The notes: generated by a model from the sequence alone, not told the origin. A stretch of 64,000 bases of DNA from Microthrixaceae bacterium (GCA_016702505.1 JADJDU010000010.1:180111-244110), one strand, 5' to 3'. Counted from the first letter of the stretch, positions 53,063-63,361 are shown. Numbers and translations are program-made.

Positions 53063-54220
53063 GCTTGATAGGAGCGTGGCATCGCCCCCACTGAGGTGTG
53101 CCCACCGACCGGTTCTGGTCCGGATCACCAACGTGAAAGGCGACCAGAGCCCCATGATCACCCTCGGAATCGATGCGCACAAGCGCACCCATACCGTCGT
53201 CGCGGTCGACGACGTCGGATGCCAGCTCGGCACCAAGACCACGACCGCAACGACCAGCGACGACCACCTGGAGATCATCCGGTGGGCTGACCGGTTCGGC
53301 CCCGAACGGCAGTGGGCGGTCGAAGACTGCCGGCACCTCTCGCGCCGTCTCGAGTCGGACATGCTCGCCGCGGGCGAGCGGATCGTTCGGGTGCCACCCA
53401 AGTTGATGGCCCACGCTCGCGACGCAGCCCGCACCTACGGCAAGTCTGACCCGATCGGCGCGCTCGCCGTCGCTCACGCCGCGTTGCGCAACCCGGATCT
53501 TCCCGTTGCGCAGCTCGATGGTCCTGCCCGGGAACTGCGACTGCTGGTCGACCACCGCGAGGACCTGGTGGCGGAGCGGACCCGTTGCCTCAACAGGCTT
53601 CGCTGGCATCTCCACGAGCTCGGCGCGTCCTGGGATCCGCCCGCTCGATCGCTCGTCCTACAAGAACCTCGGCGCGATCGCTGCCCGGCTGACGAGTTTC
53701 GATGGTCCGGTTGCTCGCATCGCAGCCGAGATCGTCGAGCACGCCCGGCACCTGACCGTGCGACGCACGCCCTCGGGCGCGGGATCACCGGCATCGTCAA
53801 CAAGCTCGCCCCGACCCTGCTCGCCCTCGCCGGGGTCGGCTGCTCACCGCCGCCAAGATCGTCGCGGAGACCGCAGACGTTCGCCGGTTCAAGCACAAGG
53901 GCGCGTACGCCCGCCACAACGGCACCGCACCCCTGCCCGTCTGGTCCGGCAACCGCGAACGCCACCGCCTGTCTCGCACCGGGAACCGCCAACTCAACGC
54001 GGCCATCCACCGCATCGCGATCACTCAGGCCCGCTGTCACGACGACGCCATTGCCTACATCGACCGGCGCCTGACCGATCACCACAACACCAAGACCGAA
54101 GCGCTCCGAGCCCTCAAACGACGTCTCTCCGACGTCGTCTACCGAGCCTTGCTCGCCGACGCCCAACCCGCCCAAACGGCACCCGCCGACTTGCTCGCGG
54201 CCGCCGCTTGACATAGGAGC
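53063..54220 (+). mobile_element. IS110-like insertion, approximate extent
   Basis: gcttgataggagc (53063-53075) and gcttgacataggagc (54206-54220) flank the transposase in the same orientation and may mark its ends or target. IS110 elements usually lack clear terminal inverted repeats, so the limits are tentative. It sits between the divergent pabB and acyl-CoA dehydrogenase genes; the right-hand copy also carries the ribosome site of the latter. Confidence 0.4.
53154..54211 (+). pseudogene. IS110 family transposase, at least three frameshifts
   Basis: The ATG at 53154 opens M-I-T-L-G-I-D-A-H-K-R-T-H, the DEDD nuclease start of IS110 transposases, followed by W-A-V-E-D-C-R-H-L and the run D-A-A-R-T-Y-G-K-S-D-P-I-G-A. 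Near 53645 the frame shifts to R-S-S-Y-K-N-L-G-A-I-A-A-R-L. Near 53770 it shifts back to G-I-T-G-I-V-N-K-L-A-P-T-L-L. Near 53838 it shifts a third time to L-T-A-A-K-I-V-A-E-T and Y-A-R-H-N-G-T-A-P-L-P-V-W-S-G-N, which runs to the stop at 54211. As read, no full product can be made. Either a decayed element or sequencing errors explain this. Confidence 0.85.
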
Positions 54221-54225
54221 AAACC

Positions 54226-55392
54226 ATGAACTTCGACCTGCCCGCCGAGACCGAACAGTTCCGATCCGTGGTGCGTGACTTCGCCGACCGGGTCATCGCC
54301 CCCAAGGCCGAGGAATGGGACCGCGACCACCGCTTCCCAGTCGAGGTGGTGACCCAGATGGGGGAGCTGGGCCTGTTCGGCCTGCCCTTCCCTGAGGAAT
54401 ACGGGGGTTCGGGAAGCGATTTCCTCACGTTGTGCGTGGCCATCGAGGAGATCGCTCGCGTCGACCAGTCGCTGGCCATCACCCTCGAGGCGGGGGTGGG
54501 GCTCGGCGCCAACCCGATCTTCCAGTTCGGCACCGACGAACAGCGTGAGCGGTGGTTGCCGGACCTCTGCGCCGGACGGGCGCTGGGAGGATTCGGGCTG
54601 ACCGAGCCCGACGCCGGCAGCGATGCCGGCGGTACTCGTACGCGCGCCGTCCTTGACGAGACCACCCGCGAGTGGGTGATCAACGGCGAGAAGGCGTTCA
54701 TCACCAACTCCGGAACCGACATCACCTCGATCGTCACCATCACCGCCCGCACCGATTCCCCAGGCGGCGGTGGGAAGCCCGAGATCAGCGCCATCGTGGT
54801 CCCGGCCGGGACCGATGGCTTCGAGGTCCAACCGCCGTACCGCAAGATGGGTTGGCACGCTTCGGACACCCACGGGCTGGCCTTCGCCGACTGCCGGGTG
54901 CCCGAGGCCAACGTTCTGGGCGAGAAGGGCCGGGGTTTTGCCAACTTCCTCAGCATCCTCGATGACGGCCGGGTGGCCATCGCCGCGCTGGCCGTGGGGG
55001 TCATCCAGTGCTGCCTGGAGGAGAGCGTCCGCTATGCCAACGAACGGAACGCCTTCGGGCGCGCCATCGGCTCCAACCAGGCCGTGGCCTTCATGTGTTC
55101 GGACCTGGCGGTGATGGTCGAGACGGCCCGCACGCTCACGTATCGGGCGGCGTGGTTGAAAGATCAGGGGCGACCGTTCAAGCAGGAAGCGGCCATCGCC
55201 AAGCTGTACGCCACCGAATCCGCGGTGAGCGCCACCCGCATGGCCACCCAGGTGTTCGGCGGGTACGGCTTCATGGACGAGACCCTCGTCGCCCGCCAAT
55301 ACCGCGACGCCAAGATCCTCGAGATCGGTGAGGGAACCTCCGAGATCCAACGACTGGTGATCGCTCGAGGGCTGGGACTTCCGGTCGCGTGA
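54226..55392 (+). CDS. Acyl-CoA dehydrogenase
   Basis: 388 residues from ATG 54226, with a T-A-G-G-A-G site in the presumed right end of the IS element. The family layout is complete: helical N-terminal domain (L-P-A-E-T-E-Q-F-R-S-V-V-R-D-F), the FAD-binding middle with G-G-F-G-L-T-E-P-D-A-G-S-D-A-G-G and the N-G-E-K-A-F-I-T-N-S-G strand. The C-terminal bundle ends with Q-V-F-G-G-Y-G-F-M-D and Y-R-D-A-K-I-L-E-I-G-E-G-T-S-E-I-Q-R. The Glu in I-G-E-G-T-S-E is near the usual catalytic-base position of short-chain enzymes. It catalyses the first oxidation of beta-oxidation or branched-chain acyl-CoA breakdown. Confidence 0.93.
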   Translation: MNFDLPAETEQFRSVVRDFADRVIAPKAEEWDRDHRFPVEVVTQMGELGLFGLPFPEEYGGSGSDFLTLCVAIEEIARVDQSLAITLEAGVGLGANPIFQFGTDEQRERWLPDLCAGRALGGFGLTEPDAGSDAGGTRTRAVLDETTREWVINGEKAFITNSGTDITSIVTITARTDSPGGGGKPEISAIVVPAGTDGFEVQPPYRKMGWHASDTHGLAFADCRVPEANVLGEKGRGFANFLSILDDGRVAIAALAVGVIQCCLEESVRYANERNAFGRAIGSNQAVAFMCSDLAVMVETARTLTYRAAWLKDQGRPFKQEAAIAKLYATESAVSATRMATQVFGGYGFMDETLVARQYRDAKILEIGEGTSEIQRLVIARGLGLPVA

Positions 55393-55427
55393 GCTTCGGG
55401 GGCAATGGGGGGTGACCGTAAGGCGCG

Positions 55428-57002
55428 ATGGGGTCGCTGGTAGCGTGGCAGCCCGTGTCCAGCCGAACTGCCGGGCGTCGGGCCCGGCGCACCTGGCCCC
55501 AGCGCCTCCTGATCAGCCTCAACGTGGTGGCCATCGTGATGGCGTTGGCCGGAGCCGGTGCCATCGCCATGGCCAAGCGGACGGTGGCCAACGTCCAACG
55601 AAGCAACGACATAGGTCGCAGTGAACTGACCCCGGCCGATCAGTTGCCGCCCGGTGAGCCTCAGAACTTCCTGATCGTGGGTGTGGACGACGACGAGGGC
55701 TTGGCCGATGACGACCCGGTCACCAACGGCCGGGACCGGGTGACCCAGGGCTCGGTGCGCTCGGACACGATCATGGTGGTGCGGGTCGATCCGGCCAACC
55801 TCGACGTCAAGGTGCTCTCGTTCCCCCGGGACCTCTTGGTCAAGATCCCCGGCAAGGGAACGACGCGGATCAACGCCGCTCTCACCTACGGCGACGGCAA
55901 TCCGGGCCTGCTGATCAAGACGATCGAAGCCAACTTCGGCATCAACATCAACCACTACGTGCAGGTGAACTTCGCCGGGTTCAAGAGCCTGGTCGACATC
56001 ATCGGTGGTGTGCCGATCTGGTTCCCGACGCCGGTGCGAGACAAGCACTCGGGACTGTTGGTCGAGAACGCCGGATGCACCAACCTCGACCGCAACGGGT
56101 CGCTCAGCTACGCCCGCAGCCGATACTTCGAATACAAAGACGCCAAGGGCCGGTGGCGTAGCGACGGAGCATCGGACTACGGCCGGATGCGTCGCCAGCA
56201 GGACTTCCTGCGTCGGGTCATGCACCGTGCCATCTCCAAGGGCGCCCGCAACCCGGTGGTCCTGTCCAAGATGGTCGACACCGGGGTGGAGCACATCACG
56301 CTGGATCCCTACACCACTGCCGCCGATCTGATCACCCTGGGTCGGGCGTTCCAGAGGTTCGATCCCGACAAGCTTGGTCAATCCTCCCTCATCGTCCGTG
56401 AGGTGTTCCGGGGTGGTGCCGACGTACTCGAGCTCGACGAGGTTGCCTCCGAGCCGGTGTTGGCCCAGTTCCGGGGAACAGGGGCCACCGGAGAGGTGGA
56501 GATCCTTCCGTCGACGGTGACGGTCCGGGTGTGGAACGGGACGGGTGTACAAGACCAGGCCTCCGACATCACCGACCGCTTCGAAGCGGTCGGCTTCCAG
56601 GTGGCCAGCCCTGACTCGACCGAGCCGGTGTGGGTCACCGAGGTCCGCTATCCGCCCGGAGCCGATGCCCAGGCTCATCTGGTGGCCCGATACCTCGACG
56701 CCGAACCTCGCCTGATACCAGATCCGGAGATCTCTGAGATAACGGTGGTCACCGGACCCGAACTGGTGGGGGTGCTCGATTCACCTCGACCGGCCGAGTC
56801 GGTCTCCACCACAACGTCGACGACCTCGACGACCACCTCGACCACGTCCACCACCTCCACCACCGTTGACCGGTCAGGTGAAGCCGACGACGAGGATGAG
56901 GAACCCCAGGTGTCGATCCCGTTGGTCGAAGGCATCGGACCGGCCGGCGAAGGCCGTGCCTACCTTCCCGGTGCTCCGCCTCCGGGTGAGTCCTGCGGCT
57001 GA
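55428..57002 (+). CDS. LytR-CpsA-Psr (LCP) family glycopolymer transferase with LytR_C domain
   Basis: 524 residues. One signal-anchor helix (about 28-48) is followed by the LCP domain: R-S-D-T-I-M-V-V-R-V-D-P at about 105-116, L-S-F-P-R-D-L-L-V with the catalytic Arg-Asp, R-I-N-A-A-L-T-Y-G-D, G-G-V-P-I and Y-A-R-S-R-Y. A LytR_C domain lies at about 365-445 (V-T-V-R-V-W-N-G-T-G-V-Q-D). The tail has a Ser/Thr repeat and an acidic segment. LCP enzymes move glycopolymer from a lipid carrier to peptidoglycan outside the membrane. The next genes make nucleotide sugars, which suggests the product of this locus is its substrate. Confidence 0.92.
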   Translation: MGSLVAWQPVSSRTAGRRARRTWPQRLLISLNVVAIVMALAGAGAIAMAKRTVANVQRSNDIGRSELTPADQLPPGEPQNFLIVGVDDDEGLADDDPVTNGRDRVTQGSVRSDTIMVVRVDPANLDVKVLSFPRDLLVKIPGKGTTRINAALTYGDGNPGLLIKTIEANFGININHYVQVNFAGFKSLVDIIGGVPIWFPTPVRDKHSGLLVENAGCTNLDRNGSLSYARSRYFEYKDAKGRWRSDGASDYGRMRRQQDFLRRVMHRAISKGARNPVVLSKMVDTGVEHITLDPYTTAADLITLGRAFQRFDPDKLGQSSLIVREVFRGGADVLELDEVASEPVLAQFRGTGATGEVEILPSTVTVRVWNGTGVQDQASDITDRFEAVGFQVASPDSTEPVWVTEVRYPPGADAQAHLVARYLDAEPRLIPDPEISEITVVTGPELVGVLDSPRPAESVSTTTSTTSTTTSTTSTTSTTVDRSGEADDEDEEPQVSIPLVEGIGPAGEGRAYLPGAPPPGESCG

Positions 57003-57121
57003 CCTCGACATCCAAACCGCACGCCTCGTGAACCGCCGCCAGAGCCGGGCCCGCATCGGGGGGCAGCAGGTGGGGGGAAGTAGAGTTCGCCGTCTCGTGT
57101 CGTCGAATCTGAGGTTCACCC

Positions 57122-58417
57122 GTGGGTAGCAACGTCGCCGTGATCGGAACCGGATACGTGGGTCTCACCACCGGTGCTTGCCTGGCTCACCTCGGCCATC
57201 GCGTGGTGTGCGCCGACGTGGTGCCGGCCAAGGTCGAAGCCCTGAGCAAGGGAGAGGTTCCGATCCTCGAGGCCGGCCTCGACGAGTTGGTCCACGAAGG
57301 TCTCCATTCCGGTTTGCTGTCGTTCGTGCTCGGTGCGGCGCCGGCCGTGGCCGAGGCCGAGTTCATCTACCTGTGCGTTCCCACACCCCAGGGCGAGGAC
57401 GGATCGGCCGATCTCTCCTACATCCAGGCGGCCGCTGCCGAGATCGGACCCCACCTACGGCCAGAGTCGGTGGTGATCAACAAGTCCACGGTTCCGGTCG
57501 GATCGACCCGGGTGGTCGAGCAGGCGCTCGGACGATCCGACGTGGCCGTCGTCTCGAACCCCGAGTTTTTGCGTGAAGGGTCCGCGGTGCACGACTTCTT
57601 GCACCCCGACCGGGTCGTGATCGGCGCCGATGACCAGAGCGCTGCCATCCGCGTCGCTGGCCTCTACCTGGGCCTTCCCGCCCCGCTCCAGGTCACCGAT
57701 CCGGCTTCGGCGGAGACCATCAAGTACGCATCGAACGCCTTCCTGGCCACCAAGATCAGCTTCGTCAACGCCATCGCCGCGGTGTGTGAAGCGGTGGGTG
57801 CCGACGTCAACGACGTCGTGTTGGGCATGGGCTACGACAAGCGGATCGGCGACGCCTTCCTGCGTCCGGGCCCAGGCTGGGGTGGTTCCTGCTTCCCCAA
57901 GGACTCACGGGCGCTGGTACGAATCGCCGAGGATGCGGGCTACGACTTCGATCTGCTCAAGGGCGTCATCACCGTCAACGAGGAGCAGTTTGAACGGGTG
58001 GCCGACAAGGTCGAGCGCATGGTCGGCGGTTCGCTGAGCGGCGTCACCGTGGCGGTCTGGGGGCTCACCTTCAAGGCTCGTACCGACGACCTTCGGGACT
58101 CCCCGTCCCTCCAGGTGGTTCGTCGACTGTTGGAGCGCGGGGCCACGGTCCAGGCCTTCGACCCCGCGGTGGAGGTAGCCCAGGGCGAAACCGATCAGCG
58201 GTTGGCCGGCATCTCCCTGGCCGCCGATGCCTATGGCGCGGTCGAGGCGGCTGCGGCGCTGGTCGTGCTCACAGAATGGGACGACTTCCGCTGGGTCGAC
58301 TTCGACAAGGTGTTGGGTGCCATGGTCAGTCCCAGGGTGGTGGATGCCCGCAACCTGTTGGACCGCGGTGCCCTGCAACGGCGCGGTTTCGACTACGAGG
58401 GCATCGGCCGGAGCTGA
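57122..58417 (+). CDS. UDP-glucose 6-dehydrogenase
   Basis: 431 residues from GTG 57122. The NAD site is V-I-G-T-G-Y-V-G-L-T-T-G at the N-terminus. The middle carries V-P-T-P-Q-G-E-D-G-S-A-D, N-K-S-T-V-P-V-G, S-N-P-E-F-L-R-E-G-S-A, and the catalytic G-W-G-G-S-C-F-P-K-D at about 259-268. The third domain ends with L-T-F-K-A-R-T-D-D-L-R-D-S-P. It oxidises UDP-glucose to UDP-glucuronate. The next gene, one base away, is a UDP-glucuronate decarboxylase-like enzyme, so the pair probably makes UDP-xylose or a related sugar for the surface polymer. Confidence 0.95.
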   Translation: MGSNVAVIGTGYVGLTTGACLAHLGHRVVCADVVPAKVEALSKGEVPILEAGLDELVHEGLHSGLLSFVLGAAPAVAEAEFIYLCVPTPQGEDGSADLSYIQAAAAEIGPHLRPESVVINKSTVPVGSTRVVEQALGRSDVAVVSNPEFLREGSAVHDFLHPDRVVIGADDQSAAIRVAGLYLGLPAPLQVTDPASAETIKYASNAFLATKISFVNAIAAVCEAVGADVNDVVLGMGYDKRIGDAFLRPGPGWGGSCFPKDSRALVRIAEDAGYDFDLLKGVITVNEEQFERVADKVERMVGGSLSGVTVAVWGLTFKARTDDLRDSPSLQVVRRLLERGATVQAFDPAVEVAQGETDQRLAGISLAADAYGAVEAAAALVVLTEWDDFRWVDFDKVLGAMVSPRVVDARNLLDRGALQRRGFDYEGIGRS

Positions 58418-58418
58418 C

Positions 58419-59356
58419 GTGGGTCGGGTCGTAGTCACCGGCGGCGCCGGATTCCTGGGGTCCCACCTCTGTACTCGCCTCTTGGAGCGAGGGGACGAGG
58501 TGGTGTGCATCGACAACCTGATCACCGGGTCGATCGCCAACATCGAAGCGCTGTTCGCCCGTCCGGGGTTCACCTTCGTGCAACACGATGTCAGCACGTT
58601 CATCTGGGTGCCGGGCGCGGTAGACGCCGTTCTCCACTTCGCCAGCCCGGCATCACCGGCCGACTTCGAACGCATACCGATCCAGATCCTCAAGGTGGGC
58701 AGCCTCGGAACCCACAACGCGCTGGGATTGGCCAAGGCCAAGGACGCCCGCTTCTTCTTGGCCTCCACCAGCGAGGTGTACGGCGACCCGCTGGTACATC
58801 CCCAACCCGAGGACTACTGGGGCAACGTCAATCCCATTGGCCCTCGAGGGGTGTACGACGAAGCCAAGCGCTTCGCCGAGGCCATGACCATGGCCTACCA
58901 CCGTCATCACGACCTCGACGTGCGGATCGTGCGCATCTTCAACACGTTCGGCCTCAGATGCGCCCAGATGACGGGCGGGCCGTGTCCAACTTCATCGTTC
59001 AGGCCCTGCGGGGTGAGCCCATCACCGTGTTCGGTGACGGGAGCCAGAGCCGCAGCTTCACCTACGTCGACGATGAGGTGCGGGGGTTCCTGGCCCTGCT
59101 CGACGGGTCGATCACAGGTCCGGTCAACATCGGCAACCCGGTTGAGTACTCGATACTCCAGTTGGCCGAGACGGTGCTGGATGTGACCGGTTCGGCTTCC
59201 CCCCTGGTGTTCGAACCGCTTCCGGTGGACGACCCGACCCAGCGCCAGCCCGACATCTCCTTGGCCCGAGCTGAACTGGGCTGGGAACCCACCATCCAGC
59301 TTCGAGAGGGCATTGAACGCACCACCGCCTACTTCCGGACCGTGTTGGGCATCTGA
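58419..59356 (+). CDS. UDP-glucuronate decarboxylase-like NAD-dependent epimerase/dehydratase, one frameshift
   Basis: Read from GTG 58419. The start is V-V-V-T-G-G-A-G-F-L-G-S-H-L, then C-I-D-N-L-I-T-G, H-F-A-S-P-A-S-P-A-D-F, S-T-S-E-V-Y-G-D-P and the catalytic Y-D-E-A-K. Near 58956 the frame shifts: one added C in ggcctcag gives F-G-P-Q-M-R-P-D-D-G-R-A-V-S-N-F. The rest has S-Q-S-R-S-F-T-Y-V-D-D and ends normally. The corrected length is ~312 residues, matching UDP-xylose synthase. It directly follows the UDP-glucose dehydrogenase. The shift is in a C run, so an error is more likely than decay. Confidence 0.87.
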
Positions 59357-59399
59357 TCGGCCTCGCCATCGGTGAAGCCGAGCGGGGTGGCGGCGTAGG

Positions 59400-60342
59400 T
59401 CAGTCGACCCGGGCCTCGGCTTCGGCCCGATGTGAGCGGTACCAGGCCACGGTCTCGGTGAGTCCGTCGGCGAAGGAGGTCTCGGCCTGGAACCCGAATC
59501 GTTCACGGGCCCGGTGGTTGTCGATGCCGGCGTGGCTGACCGTCGGGTTTGGAGGAATCCCAGCGGATCTCGCCGTCGAAGCCGGTGGCCTTGGCCACGT
59601 GGGTCACCAGCTCACGGATGGGCATCTCGTGGTCGGTGCCGAGGTTGACCGGGTCGGGGTCGTCGTAGTGTTCGGACGCCAACACGATGCCGCGGGCGGC
59701 GTCGTCGACGTAGAGGAACTCCCGACTGGCCGACCCCGTTCCCCATAGCTCGATGTGGTCGGCGCCGGTCTCAACCGCTTCCACGCACTTGATCAGGGCG
59801 GGGATCACGTGGCTGACGGCGGGGTTGAATTTGTCCCCGGTCCGTAGAGGTTGGTGGGGATCGGGTAGATGACCTGCTGGCCGTACTGCTCGCGGGCGGT
59901 CTGGGCGTGCACGAGCTGGGCGAGCTTGGCGATCCGTCAGGGGCGTTGGTCTCCTCGGGAAGCCGTTCCACAACGATTCCCTCGTGGAACGGTACGGGCG
60001 GCTCTTTGGGGTAGGAGCACGGTGCCGACCAGGACCGTCTTGTCCACGTCGTGCGCGGGCCTCTTCCACCACGTAGGTGCCCATCAGTAGGTTGTCCAGG
60101 TACAGCCTGGCCGGGTGGACCTGGTTGTAGCCGATGCCGCCAACTCGGGCGGCCAGGTGGATGACCACCGTCGGATCCGGGAGAAGAGCTCGGCCAGGCC
60201 CGTCGGTCCCGCAGACCGACCTCGGCGCTGCGAGGCACGGTCACCTCGGCTCCTGATGCCTCAGGCGGGCCACGACGGCTCGGCCCAGGAACCCGGCGCC
60301 GCCGGTCACGAGCACACGGCGGTCGGTCCAGTGGCTGGTCAT
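59400..60342 (-). CDS. GDP-L-fucose synthase-like epimerase/reductase, many frameshifts
   Basis: Only minus-strand gene of the sugar locus. From ATG 60342 it reads R-V-L-V-T-G-G-A-G-F-L-G-R. Other frames then supply H-L-A-A-R-V-G-G-I-G-Y-N-Q, typical of GDP-fucose synthase, L-Y-L-D-N-L-L-M-G-T, K-F-N-P-A-V-S-H-V-I-P-A-L-I-K, G-T-G-S-A-S-R-E-F-L-Y-V-D-D-A, and at the end H-R-A-R-E-R-F-G-F-Q-A-E-T-S-F-A-D-G-L, closing at 59400. At least six one-base shifts would be needed. The conserved order and full coverage suggest that the organism has an intact gene and the consensus is poor. It converts GDP-4-keto-6-deoxymannose to GDP-L-fucose. Confidence 0.75.
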
Positions 60343-60415
60343 GGGTGCGCATCGTACCGGTGTCACCTCCAGTGCCCGGTTCCGGTCAGAATCGGATCGT
60401 GGAACGAGCTAGCGC

Positions 60416-61494
60416 GTGGCCGTCACCTCGAGCAGTGCTGGCACCGGGTTCCTGGGGCACCGCCACGTCCATCCTGGGCACCGTGTCCGCCTTGAGCCTC
60501 CGAGACGACGTGGACGTGGGGGGGGTGGCCGCCGTCACGACGGTCCTCCAGTTGGCGCCTTCGAGCGGGGGGTCGAGGTGCGTCACCTGCGCCGTTGCCC
60601 CGTCTGGCGCTCTACGAGGCCTGGCACGCGCCGATGGCCACCGGTGGAACGGGCCACCGGACCGGTCGACGTCATCCATGCCACCGCCGTGGCGGTCCCG
60701 CCGGGCAAGGCCCCGTTGGTCATGACCATCCACGACCTCGCCTTCCTCGCCGATCCATCGCTGGTCACCCGCCACGGCAACCGGTTCTTCCGAAGGGGGA
60801 CCGAACTGGCCCGTCGCCATGCCCGCCTGGTCCTGGTTCCTCCGAAGGCCGCGGCCAGAATGTCGGTTGGCTGGCTTTGACCCTGGATGGATCCGGGTGA
60901 TCCCCTGGGGAGTCGAGGCACACCCGGTGTCTGAAGTCGAGATCGGGGCCATGCGGGACCGGTTGGGTCTTAACCGGCCATACGTGCTGTTCGTGGGCAC
61001 CATCGAACCCCGCAAGAACCTGAGTGGTGTGATCGCCGCGGTGGCCGGCCTGGCCGGCCGTGACATCGACCTGGTGATCGCCGGGCCCGAAGGCTGGAAC
61101 GAGGACCTCGATGCTCGTCTTGCCGTTCTCGACGGGTCCGGGATCGGTGTGCCGCCCTCGGCTTCCCTGCCTCCCAGCGACCTCCTGCCGCTGTACGCCG
61201 GTGCCGCGGTGTTCTGCTTCCCCAGCATCCGAGAAGGATTCGGTATGCCTGTCCTCGACGCCATGGCCCATGGTGCTCCCGTGGTCACATCCCGAGGCAC
61301 CGCCACCGAGGAGGTTGCCGGCGACGCTGGGATCCTGGCTGACCCGCTGGATCCGTCGGCCATTGGGGTCGCATTGGAGGCGGTGCTCACGATCCGGCGA
61401 GCCGATCGGATGAGCCGGGACGGGAACGAGCGAGCAGTTCACCTGGTCTCGCACCGCGGCCTGACCGCGGCGGTCACGCCGAGTGGCACCGTGA
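60416..61494 (+). CDS. Glycosyltransferase family 4 protein (first of three), frameshifted
   Basis: The start is near GTG 60416. Pieces in changing frames give L-E-Q-C-W-H-R-V-P and G-T-A-T-S-I-L-G-T-V at the N-terminus, then P-L-V-M-T-I-H-D-L-A-F-L. A clean C-terminal half from about 60870 has V-G-T-I-E-P-R-K-N-L-S and I-R-E-G-F-G-M-P-V-L-D-A-M-A-H-G-A-P-V, the nucleotide-sugar site of GT-B enzymes. The probable stop is TGA 61492-61494 after one more shift, 5 bases before the next start. It transfers a sugar from a nucleotide donor, likely during repeat-unit assembly on a lipid carrier in the cytoplasm. Confidence 0.78.
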
Positions 61495-61499
61495 CCGAC

Positions 61500-62122
61500 A
61501 TGTCGTCTGCTCCGTTGCACGTCGGTGAACCTGCTGTGGTTGGTCCGGGCGTGTGGGCGGAAGCGAGGAGTACACGGTGCGCTCTCAACGCTCTCACCGA
61601 CGGGGGAGATCGATCCTCTGAGGTCGGACCTCCGATTCAGGTCACCCTGTTCGCCCTGCGTCAGTTCGCCGAAGCGCACCCCGATCTGGCGGCGAGGTAT
61701 CCGGTGGTGGCGGCTGCCGATACCGACGGTCACTCCCGGGCTGAACGGGTGGCGCGGGAGGCGACGTGGCTTCCCCGAGCACTGGAACGTCACGGTGTCG
61801 ACCTGGTCCACCACGCCGGGGGAGTGGTCCCACCCGGTCCATTGTCGGCCCGGACCCCATCGGTGCTGACCATCCCGCCCGCTGGTGGCCGCCGATGCCA
61901 CGGCTCTGCCATGGGTGGTGGGCTCGGGAGGCCTGTTGGTCGACCCCGGTGACGTCGACGCCTGGGCCAGGACCGTGGCCGATGTGCTCGACGATCCGGC
62001 ATTGCAGCACCGCCTGTCCACGGCGGCCAAGGCCCGGGCCGCCACGCTTACCTGGGATCGGACCGCCGATGCTGGCCGCCGGATACCTTCGGGCCGGTGC
62101 CATGGGCGGAGGATGGTGGGCG
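61500..62122 (+). CDS. Glycosyltransferase (second of three), frameshifted and missing its middle
   Basis: ATG 61500 starts M-S-S-A-P-L-H-V. After one shift N-L-L-W-L-V-P-G-V-V-G-G-S-E-E-Y-T-V-R follows, a GT4 N-terminus. The clean part runs through D-L-V-H-H-A-G-G-V-V-P-P-G and S-V-L-T-I. Within two or three codons it jumps to V-A-A-D-A-T-A-L-P-W-V-V-G-S-G-G-L-L-V-D-P, which belongs near the C-terminus. About 170-190 residues that normally lie between are absent. The stop is uncertain, near 62090-62185, because of further shifts. As read it cannot be an active GT-B enzyme. Confidence 0.65.
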
Positions 62123-63361
62123 GTGAACCTTCTGGCCGCAATGCCCCCACTTCGCTCCAGGATCTCGCTCCGACCGGCGAGGTGATGACCCAGATCGTCG
62201 AGCAGTTGGCGCAACGAGGACACCGGATCAGTGTGGTGACCTCCTGCCCTGGTACGTCCAACACGCCATTGAGCCCGGCTGGGAAGGTCAGCTGGTCCGT
62301 CACGAGGACACCCGTGGGGAGGATCACCCTGTCCACCGTTCCCCACCGACAAGCGCAACATCCCCGGCCCGCGCCCTCAGCCGCCGGTTTCGCCGGGCTG
62401 GGCATGGCCTGGCCTGCCATCGTGAGTCCCGCCCGGCCCGACCGGTCTTGGCCATGTCCCCGCCGCTGACCTTGGGTTTGGCGGGTGGCGCGGCCCAGAA
62501 ATCCACCGAGTGCCGTTCGTGTTCAACATCCAAGATGCGTTCCCCGACGTTGCCGTCGAGTTGGGGGATTTGCCACCGATCCTCGGGTGATTGCGGTGGC
62601 CTCCTGGCTGGAACGAGACCTACCTGCGCTCCGACGCCGTCACCGTGTTGTCCGACGACCTGGCTGCGAACGTGCGAGCCAAGATCGCCGGAAGGCGAGG
62701 CCAGGCCGGCGACGGTGCCAAGGTGAAGGTGATCCCCAACTTCGCAGATACCGACTGGATCAGGCCACTTGGAACGTAGAGAACGCCTACCGCGCCGAAC
62801 ACGGTCTCTGCCTTGAAGGAACGGTGGTGATGTGCGGGCAACGTCGGGTTCTCCCAGTCTCGACCCAAGGTGCTGGCGCGGCCGCCTGTGCTCACGACCG
62901 ACTTGCATTGGTGTTCGTGATCAGCTTGGTGGCGGTTCGTAGCGACTGGAAGGCGGCGGCCGGACTCGACAACGCGTCGGGTTCGTGGACATGGCCCCCA
63001 AGGATCGCTTGCCTGGTGGCGGCAACCGCCGACATCCATCTGGTTCCGCTCAGGCTGGCAGCCCGCTCCAGCGTGCCGTCCAAGCTGTACACGATCCTGG
63101 CGGCCGGGAGGCGGTGGTGGCCTCGGTAGACCCTGGCACCGAAGGTGGCCAACTTACAGTCGATGCGGCCGGGGCCGGGATCACAGTTTGCACGCCAGGG
63201 GACCCCGAAGCCTTCACCAAGGCCATCGGCCAACTGGTCCAGAACCCGGCCGAAGCCCGGGCCATGGGCGAACGAGGCCGGGAATTCGTGGAGGGTTGGG
63301 CATCCCCGGCTGCGGTGGCTCAGGCCTATAAGGCACTGTTCGACGAGAACTGCAGCGCTGA
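62123..63361 (+). CDS. Glycosyltransferase family 4, WbuB-like (third of three), many frameshifts
   Basis: Probable start GTG 62123. The N-terminal signature C-P-H-F-A-P and D-L-A-P-T-G-E-V-M-T-Q is recovered across a one-base shift near 62160. Later pieces are R-G-H-R-I-S-V-V-T-S, S-P-P-L-T-L-G-L-A-G, D-A-V-T-V-L-S-D-D-L-A-A-N-V, K-V-I-P-N-F-A-D-T-D-W-I, A-D-I-H-L-V-P-L-R, S-V-P-S-K-L-Y-T-I-L-A-A-G-R and a clean end A-F-T-K-A-I-G-Q-L-V. These appear in the right order over ~410 residues, as in WbuB-type transferases of O-antigen or capsule loci (often N-acetyl-fucosamine transfer). The stop is placed at about 63361 after one correction. I count at least eight shifts. Confidence 0.72.
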
